DNA from: Acidobacteriota bacterium
GTDB lineage: Bacteria > Acidobacteriota > Terriglobia > Acidiferrales > UBA7541
Length of the DNA: 64,000 nt
Direction of reading: 5' to 3'
Assembly (NCBI GenBank): GCA_016201285.1
Contig: JACQDE010000084.1
Location: 1-64,000 of the forward strand
Of this stretch, positions 58,791 through 64,000 are shown piece after piece. Made by a program: the position numbers and the translations under genes. How positions within the stretch are numbered: position 1 is the stretch's first letter; each line of letters opens with the position of its first letter. The notes below the pieces were generated by a model. The model did no database searches, had not been told where the DNA came from, and saw nothing but the letters and a program-made list of their open reading frames with translations.

Positions 58791-59888
58791 TCATTCAGGG
58801 CGGGAACCGGTTTCGGTCGTGGGGCCGGCGCCGGCCGCATCCGAAACGGATTCCGCCGCAGGCGGCTCGATAGCCTCAGCCAGGGCAGTGCGTTCCGCGC
58901 TTGCGGGCGCGGAAGCCGCGGCGACGGCGGAGGCTTCCTGGGGTGCGGCGGCAGCCGGGATGGCGGTGAGCGCGGCGAGGCGGGTGGCAAGAGCCGAAGC
59001 GATCAGCTCGACGAGCATCTTCGCGGCTGAGCCGTCGGGGTCGCGGTCGGGATTGTAGGCGGTGACTTCGACGGCCAACAGGTTTTTTTGCCGCACGAAA
59101 ATATCGAGCGCTTCGCGGACGTCGGCGAGGCGCAGGCCGCCAGCGCCGGTGAACTCGCTGGCGGAAAACTCTTCGCCGGAAATCACGTCGGCATCGAGGT
59201 GCAGGACGAAGTTGCGCGTTTCGGAGTGGATGTGCTCGACGGCGCTTTGCGCGGCGCGGGCGACGCCACGGTGGAGAACCTCAGCGGCGGAAAAATGGCG
59301 GATGGGCGAGTTGCGGAGCAGGTCGCGCTCGTAGGTGTCGTATTCCTCGCAACCGAAGAGCGCGACGTCCGGCTCGCGCACCAGCGGCGGCTCGCCCCAG
59401 AAGCGCACCAACTCCGGCGCGCCGCGCCCGACGACATGAGCCAGCACCATGCCGGCGAAACGCCCGGAAGGCGTGCTGGCAGGCACGTTGAGGTCGGGAT
59501 GGCGGTCCATGTAGAGCAGGCAGACGTGGCGGTAGTAGCGGCGGACGGCGGCGACGGTGGCGAGGGCGATGGTGCAGTCGCCGCCGAGGACGAGCGGGAG
59601 CGCGCCAGACTTCGCGGCTTCCTCGACTTTCGGGCGGAGAGCGTTGAGCGCGGCGAGCACGGCGGGGAGGTTGCGAGCGCGGGGGCTTTCGTCGTCCTGC
59701 TGGAAGAGCTGTGTCTCGAAGTCGCCGAGATCGTTGACCATGAAGCCAGCGGCGTTGAGGCGCTCGACAAGACCGGCGGCGCGCAGCGCGACCGGGGCCT
59801 TTTCGTGCCCGGGCGCGTGGGCAGCGGCGCTGGTGGGTGCGCCGATGAGAGCGATGAGATTCGGTTGACGGACGATCTTGACGGCCAA
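58791..59888 (-). CDS. Arginase/agmatinase-superfamily protein (variant metal site)
   Basis: 365 residues from the TTG at 59888, which has GAGGAG seven bases upstream; a longer frame to 59966 overlaps ispH and lacks a site. Ureohydrolase motifs are LGGDCTIAL (first motif, Cys where arginases have His), YMDRHPDLN (second motif) and VLHLDADVISG (third motif), so two of the three metal-binding motifs are intact. The C-terminal ~65 residues are Ala/Pro/Glu-rich and probably disordered. It lies between ispH and the his leader. It may hydrolyse a guanidino or formimino compound; formiminoglutamate would fit a histidine link but is speculation. Confidence 0.75.
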   Translation of the reverse strand: MAVKIVRQPNLIALIGAPTSAAAHAPGHEKAPVALRAAGLVERLNAAGFMVNDLGDFETQLFQQDDESPRARNLPAVLAALNALRPKVEEAAKSGALPLVLGGDCTIALATVAAVRRYYRHVCLLYMDRHPDLNVPASTPSGRFAGMVLAHVVGRGAPELVRFWGEPPLVREPDVALFGCEEYDTYERDLLRNSPIRHFSAAEVLHRGVARAAQSAVEHIHSETRNFVLHLDADVISGEEFSASEFTGAGGLRLADVREALDIFVRQKNLLAVEVTAYNPDRDPDGSAAKMLVELIASALATRLAALTAIPAAAAPQEASAVAAASAPASAERTALAEAIEPPAAESVSDAAGAGPTTETGSRPE

Positions 59889-59925
59889 AGAAGAGCTCCT
59901 CGGTTCGCGAAGCGCCCCGGACAAG

Positions 59926-60876
59926 CTACTTCGAGGCCAGCTCCGGAGGCAGGCTGAACCGGACATCTTCGCGGATCAGCTCAAAGTCGTTCTGTTCCTT
60001 GTAGCCCAGGCCGGCCAGGCGCTGGCTGACCTGCTCGACCAAAACCTCAGGCGCGGAAGCGCCGGCAGTGAGGCCGACACTGGTGACGCCTTCGAGCCAC
60101 TCCTCGCGAATCGCGGCGGCATCTTCAATCAGGCGCGCGGAAACGCCGGCGCGTTCGGCTACCTCGACCAGGCGGTTCGAGTTGGAACTGTTGGACGAGC
60201 CGACGACGAGCACCAACTGAACTTCCTTCGCCAGGTACTCGACCGCTTCCTGGCGGTTCTGCGTGGCGTAGCAGATGTCGTCCGACGCCGGCCCGGCGAT
60301 TTTCGGGAAGCGCTCGCGGAGGCGCGTGACGATTCCCTCGGTGTCGTACATGCTCAGCGTGGTCTGGGTGAGGAAAGCGAGCCGCTCGGGATCAGGCACC
60401 TGGAGACGGTCCACATCCTCGACGCTGTCCACCACGACGGTCTGCTGGGGCGCTTCGCCGGATGTGCCGACGATTTCCTGGTGGTCGCGGTGGCCAATAA
60501 GAACGATGGTGCGGCCCTCGCGGGCAAACTTGAGGGCTTCGAGGTGGACCTTGGTGACGAGCGGGCAGGTGGCGTCGATCACGCGCAGGTTGCGTGCTTT
60601 GGCTTCGTCGCGGACCGAGGGCGGAACGCCGTGAGCGCTGAACACGAGCACCGCGCCGGCGGGCACTTCATCCACCGCTTCGACAAAGATCGCCCCGCGG
60701 CGGCGGAGCTGGTCCACCACATAACGGTTGTGCACGATTTCGTGATGGACATAGACGGGCGAGCTGTAGGCGTCCAGCGCCAGCTCGACGATTTCCACCG
60801 CGCGCACCACGCCGGCGCAAAAACCGCGCGGCCGCGCGCGCACCAATCGCCTCTTGTTATTGCCGGGTTGCGTCAC
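59926..60876 (-). CDS. ispH: 4-hydroxy-3-methylbut-2-enyl diphosphate reductase
   Basis: 316 residues from the GTG at 60876 with GGGGGAAGG upstream. The Fe-S cysteines are in RPRGFCAGVVRAVEI (about 17), DATCPLVTKVH (about 100) and DDICYATQNRQEAV (about 196). HHEIVHN and TSVGLTAGASAPE are also conserved. It performs the last step of the MEP isoprenoid pathway, giving IPP and DMAPP. The arginase-family gene follows 37 bases downstream on the same strand. Confidence 0.95.
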   Translation of the reverse strand: MTQPGNNKRRLVRARPRGFCAGVVRAVEIVELALDAYSSPVYVHHEIVHNRYVVDQLRRRGAIFVEAVDEVPAGAVLVFSAHGVPPSVRDEAKARNLRVIDATCPLVTKVHLEALKFAREGRTIVLIGHRDHQEIVGTSGEAPQQTVVVDSVEDVDRLQVPDPERLAFLTQTTLSMYDTEGIVTRLRERFPKIAGPASDDICYATQNRQEAVEYLAKEVQLVLVVGSSNSSNSNRLVEVAERAGVSARLIEDAAAIREEWLEGVTSVGLTAGASAPEVLVEQVSQRLAGLGYKEQNDFELIREDVRFSLPPELASK

Positions 60877-60944
60877 TTGTGCACCTTCCCCCGCCTGCAA
60901 ACTCAATATAATACGCCATCCGCGGCCCTTCTGGCTACGCCTTG

Positions 60945-61050
60945 GTAGCACAGGCTTATAGCCTGTGCGCATGTAGCGCCGGCTTTAGCCCGGCATCTGT
61001 AGCGGCGGCCTTTAGGCCGGCATCTGTAGCGGCCGCTTCACGCCGCCGCT
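60945..61050. repeat. Tandem chromosomal palindromic repeats
   Basis: Four units in a row: GCACAGGCTTATAGCCTGTGC, GTAGCGCCGGCTTTAGCCCGGC, GTAGCGGCGGCCTTTAGGCCGGC and GTAGCGGCCGCTTCACGCCGCCGCT. Each can fold into a hairpin. They occupy the ispH upstream region. Confidence 0.7.
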
Positions 61051-61051
61051 C

Positions 61052-61159
61052 ATGATGGGCTACCCCGGTCCGAAGTATAAGAACCCAAAGCGGCTGGGTC
61101 ATACGACTCAGTGCCTGTACGTCAACGTGGACAATGTGGACAAGCACTTCGCGCGGGCC
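61052..61159 (+). pseudogene. VOC/glyoxalase-family fragment
   Basis: About 36 codons beginning MMGYPGPKYKNPKRLG and running to YVNVDNVDKHFARA, the end of which is the usual VxVDDVDxHFxxA segment of vicinal-oxygen-chelate (PhnB-like) proteins. Nothing before or after continues the family: repeats precede it, and the XRE gene fragment on the other strand follows. The two fragments meet at GCGCGGGCC. Confidence 0.5.
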
Positions 61160-61308
61160 ATTTTCTCCAACGTTTCGATGGCCGGAACCACGTGTTCGTT
61201 CACGGCGCGGGAGAGGTAGCAGCGAGGCAGTCCTGTCCGCTTCCCCATATCCCCCTGAGAGAGCTGCTTCTCTTCCTGGAGCGCGCGCAACTGACCTGCG
61301 ATCACCAT
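61108..61308 (-). pseudogene. XRE-family regulator, truncated
   Basis: The first ~50 residues match a common acidobacterial XRE protein: LRALQEEKQLSQGDMGKRTGLPRCYLSR, then VPAIETLEKMARA. After that, the expected continuation is lost and the frame enters the VOC fragment, ending at 61108. Probably non-functional. The ATG at 61308 is the natural start. Confidence 0.6.
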
Positions 61309-61336
61309 GCCCGTATTACCCTAAATGGTTGTTTTA

Positions 61337-62311
61337 TTACTTGTCCACCGAACGTTCCAAAGTTATTACTATTTTTCCTCGAGCGTGCCCTTCTTCAAGA
61401 TAACGGAGAGCTTCAGCCACGTCGCTTAAGGGGTAACGTCTATCTATGACGGGTACAATCTTTCCGGCTGCAAGAAAATCTTTCAGAAGAACCAAATCCG
61501 TCTTGTTTATCTTCGCCACAAAGAAACGCATCTTCTTGCTCCCAATCAGTGACAGTAATGGTCCCAGTAGCATCGCTTGGAGAACTTGAGCCCAACCACC
61601 TCCAACCATGACATAAATTCCGTCCTGACCGAGCGCACGTCTGTAATCGAAAATCGAATGATATGCATTCGCAGCAAGAATCAGGTCGTAACGCTGCCCA
61701 CTTTGCGTGAAATCTTCTCGCGTGTAATCAATGACGTGGTCCGCGCCAATCGATCGCGCCGTGTCCACATTCCTCGTACTGCACACGGCAGTGACTTCAG
61801 CCCCGAACGATTTGGCAATCTGGACCGCAAATGTACCCACTCCACCAGACGCGCCATCAACCAGAACCTTGTGGCCTCGCTGGACGCGTCCCTTATCACG
61901 AAGACCCTGCAGGGCACTGAGTGCCGCCACTGGTACGGCTGCTGCCTCCTCAAACGATATGTTGGCTGGCTTCAATGCCAATTTGTCTTCCATAACAGAC
62001 GCATACTCGGCAAAAGCCCCACGGCACGCGCCGAACACCGCGTCGCCTGGTTTGAATTGCGTTACGTTCCTGCCAACCGCTTCCACCTGGCCGGCCACAT
62101 CACAGCCGAGTCGTGTGTCCTTTGGTTTGCGCAGCCCGGCCCCTATGCGAACGATGTACGGCGTGCCTCTCATGGAGTGCCAGTCAAGGGCATTGACGGA
62201 AGCCGCGCCAACTTCTATCAAAACTTCGTTGTCCCCAGCGGTCGGCCTTTCAATCTCTTCACACTTGAGAACATCGGGCGAACCGTAGTTACGATAAACA
62301 ATAGCTTTCAT
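61337..62311 (-). CDS. MDR-family NAD(P)-dependent oxidoreductase (quinone-oxidoreductase type)
   Basis: 324 residues from ATG 62311 with GAGGAA upstream. GroES-like part: MKAIVYRNYGSPDVLKCEEI, VGAASVNALDWHSMRG, LGCDVAGQVEAVG. Rossmann part: VLVDGASGGVGTFAVQIAKSFGAEVTAVCS (about 145-174). No catalytic zinc cysteine set is visible, so it belongs with zinc-less quinone reductases. It ends LERSVDK. Reduction of quinones or alpha,beta-unsaturated carbonyls is likely. Confidence 0.85.
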   Translation of the reverse strand: MKAIVYRNYGSPDVLKCEEIERPTAGDNEVLIEVGAASVNALDWHSMRGTPYIVRIGAGLRKPKDTRLGCDVAGQVEAVGRNVTQFKPGDAVFGACRGAFAEYASVMEDKLALKPANISFEEAAAVPVAALSALQGLRDKGRVQRGHKVLVDGASGGVGTFAVQIAKSFGAEVTAVCSTRNVDTARSIGADHVIDYTREDFTQSGQRYDLILAANAYHSIFDYRRALGQDGIYVMVGGGWAQVLQAMLLGPLLSLIGSKKMRFFVAKINKTDLVLLKDFLAAGKIVPVIDRRYPLSDVAEALRYLEEGHARGKIVITLERSVDK

Positions 62312-62349
62312 GAGGTTCCTCAAGAGTCTGCAAACCTACCCGGCACAGG

Positions 62350-62814
62350 TCACTCCCTTGCCTGAAGATTGTCGTGGCTCCGGAGCGACAGTGCTAGGCC
62401 AACGACCATAAGAGCGAGGAGTACGAGGTTCACGAAGAAGCCGGGTGGTGTTCCGGTTCTGACAATGGGCATAACAAGAAAAATCAGTCTTCTGCTCAGG
62501 TGTTCCAGCAGGACTAGGGCAAACATGAAGGGAACCAAGGCGCGATATCGAGCTAAGACCACTATACATAGCAAGCAGATGATGAGCTGGGCCAGCCCCC
62601 AGGCCGCAAAAAGAGAAACTACTGCCTGTGCGCCGGCCGGCGTGAATGTGTCCAGTGGAATCCCGTCGGCGGAAGTCGCCACAGAGTAACCGTTGAAGAT
62701 AGAGTTCAGACTCATGGCAACCTTCATAAGCACGAGCAGTGCAAAGAGCCAGAGCGCGAGCTTGTAACCGTGATAGGTGTTGTCGACGTGCCGGGGAAGG
62801 AGTTGGTTGAGCAT
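62350..62814 (-). CDS. Small membrane protein
   Basis: 154 residues with four hydrophobic helices (about 18-35, 65-85, 90-105, 125-143). It begins MLNQLLPRHVDNTYHG and ends SLRSHDNLQARE. Similar in general form to small conserved membrane proteins. No catalytic motif. It lies between the oxidoreductase and a DUF4386-type gene on the same strand. Function unknown. Confidence 0.6.
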   Translation of the reverse strand: MLNQLLPRHVDNTYHGYKLALWLFALLVLMKVAMSLNSIFNGYSVATSADGIPLDTFTPAGAQAVVSLFAAWGLAQLIICLLCIVVLARYRALVPFMFALVLLEHLSRRLIFLVMPIVRTGTPPGFFVNLVLLALMVVGLALSLRSHDNLQARE

Positions 62815-62888
62815 AGGAGTCCTCCGGGAACGGCGAGCGGCTTCACGTGACGCCTAACGCCGGATTTGTCAAACGCCAGCAATGCAGC

Positions 62889-63602
62889 CTAACCACCCGC
62901 CGACGAGGAGGCTGCGGCGTCCAGCGGTTGCGGCTTTGCACCCTTGATCAAAAGCCAGAGCACGATCGCCATCTCTCCGAAGAGGGCGGGGAAGGCGATG
63001 CGAAAGGCCACATCGTTGTACTGCGGTAACAGTAAGCCCGTAAAGCTAAGGGCCACATAGGCGAAGCAGTTGATGATCAGCCAGACGCCCAGGATGCGGG
63101 GAAGGAAGCCCGATCTCATCACCAGCACGCCGAAGGGGAAGAGCCAGAGGCCCCAAAACATTTCGTTGATCACGAGTCCCTGACTATGCAGGCGGAGGAA
63201 CAGCATGGCCAGGGCGTCTAGCTGACCTTTGTTGAATACGGACAGGAAATCGGCGCCGCGGAAGAGGGTGAGGGCGGCGATGTTGTTCACCACATTCATA
63301 AACCCGACGGCGACGGAGACCAGAACCAAGGCCACCATCAGCGAAGCATGCGTCTTGTTCACGCCGCTGAGCAAACGGTAGAGAGCCAGGACCAGGAAGA
63401 TGAAAATGACCGAGGAGATCACGTCAGCGACGATGCCGAGACGGAAAAGCGTCTCGTGAGCCAGGATGTTATTGGCCGTCGCGGTGGCGTCCCCCCGCAC
63501 GATCAGAGTGCGGGGAATATAGATCAGGCTGAAGGGGGCGGTGACTGCCATTGATAGATATACCGCTCCTGCGACGCGTGCAGCTTTGTCGGTTGGGTGC
63601 AT
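62889..63602 (-). CDS. DUF4386-type membrane protein
   Basis: 237 residues from ATG 63602. Six or so transmembrane segments; RVAGAVYLSMAVTAPFSLIYIPRTLIVRGDATATANNI at the start, NEMFWGLWLFPFGVLVMRSGFLPRILGVWLI in the second half, as in DUF4386 proteins. Function unknown. A second member begins upstream beyond the window edge, so the two are probably paralogues. Confidence 0.75.
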   Translation of the reverse strand: MHPTDKAARVAGAVYLSMAVTAPFSLIYIPRTLIVRGDATATANNILAHETLFRLGIVADVISSVIFIFLVLALYRLLSGVNKTHASLMVALVLVSVAVGFMNVVNNIAALTLFRGADFLSVFNKGQLDALAMLFLRLHSQGLVINEMFWGLWLFPFGVLVMRSGFLPRILGVWLIINCFAYVALSFTGLLLPQYNDVAFRIAFPALFGEMAIVLWLLIKGAKPQPLDAAASSSAGG

Positions 63603-63640
63603 GGTCTCACTCTCCTCAGTCTCAGGTTGACGCAGGGCCG

Positions 63641-64000
63641 TTACGCAGCGAGCGGTGTTTGCAAGCCCTTGAACAGCAGCAAGAAACTCAGGGCCAGCTC
63701 GAAGAGGGCCATCGGCGTATCGAACCACCAGAGATTCACGATCGTCGGGAAGGTGGGAAAGATGAAGAGAGCGACGGTACACGCCGCGCACCACGCCGAC
63801 CCGAGCAAGCCAAACGCGGCCAGCGCTCTCGGGACGTATCCCGACTTGAACCACAAGTAGGCGCAAATGGTGGATGCCAGCGACCAAAACAGCAGGCCGA
63901 CGTAGTACTGGTCGAAACCGGTGAGGTAGAGCCGCGCCAAGACCGGCAACTGATCGGGTCCGAAGGCTCGCGCGTAATCGGCGCCGCTCAACAGCCGCAC
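63641..64000 (-). CDS. DUF4386-type membrane protein, C-terminal part (window edge)
   Basis: 119 residues seen, with no start in the window. GFDQYYVGLLFWSLASTICAYLWFKSGYVPRALAAFGLLGSAWCA matches the second half of the same family as the gene at 62.9 kb. Three to four transmembrane segments. The gap to the next gene is 38 bases, so co-transcription is likely. Confidence 0.65.
   Translation of the reverse strand: MRLLSGADYARAFGPDQLPVLARLYLTGFDQYYVGLLFWSLASTICAYLWFKSGYVPRALAAFGLLGSAWCAACTVALFIFPTFPTIVNLWWFDTPMALFELALSFLLLFKGLQTPLAA

Noticed and set aside
58643-58990. 115-codon minus-strand frame over the his leader
   Set aside because: It is out of frame with the His-rich leader peptide, starts inside the arginase gene and is Pro/Arg-rich without motifs.

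Overview
The window looks like a high-GC bacterial chromosome, most likely Acidobacteriota. This is inferred from short palindromic repeats of the type TGTAGCGCCGGC...GCCGGC in chromosomal gaps (2.0, 3.1, 58.5 and 61.0 kb) and from the gene content. A mobile element of about 41.8 kb is integrated in the middle.

Left chromosome (1-4571): the end of an IS3-like insertion sequence that cuts off a zinc-ribbon gene, then a co-directional NCS1 permease, an LLM-class flavin-dependent oxidoreductase and a dihydropyrimidinase/hydantoinase, which look like a uptake-and-breakdown set for hydantoins or pyrimidines.

Integrated element (about 4615-46406): it is bounded by a displaced 3' half of a tRNA-Leu gene at the left and an intact tRNA-Leu(TAA) at the right, which share a 16-bp core. 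An excisionase-like gene and a tyrosine integrase lie at the right end. Plus-strand genes form a probable backbone: DUF6094-like methyltransferase, DEDD exonuclease, SNF2-like helicase, Gp3/RDF-like protein, LRAT-like membrane protein, RecB/Cas4-like nuclease, sigma/anti-sigma pair, DUF932, HTH protein, xis and int. Minus-strand modules look like defence cargo: a SIR2-NTPase; XRE plus GHKL-ATPase/nuclease; a type II R-M set (C and R, with M divergent); a four-gene operon (Dam-like methyltransferase, deoxyribosyltransferase/TIR-like protein, wHTH-kinase-ATPase, Rossmann/CARF-like protein); and a DGQHR (DndB-like) gene with a partner. No conjugation, capsid or terminase gene was recognised.

Nested inside it is a RIT (recombinase-in-trio) element, 38539-44252. 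It carries three overlapping tyrosine recombinases plus a SEC-C protein and a CcbP-like protein. It splits an HTH gene exactly in frame between two CTGAAG copies, and its ends carry repeated TTATGTGG motifs.

Right chromosome (46436-64000): a minus-strand set of gluconate-dehydrogenase-subunit-3-like protein, GMC oxidoreductase and ThDP enzyme; an M55 aminopeptidase; a compact histidine operon hisI-G-D-C-HAD-hisB-H-F-A preceded by a sigma-70-like promoter, a leader peptide with seven His codons and an intrinsic terminator (a his attenuator); an arginase-family gene; ispH; fused fragments of VOC and XRE genes; a zinc-less quinone-oxidoreductase-type MDR protein; and DUF4386-type membrane proteins running off the right edge.
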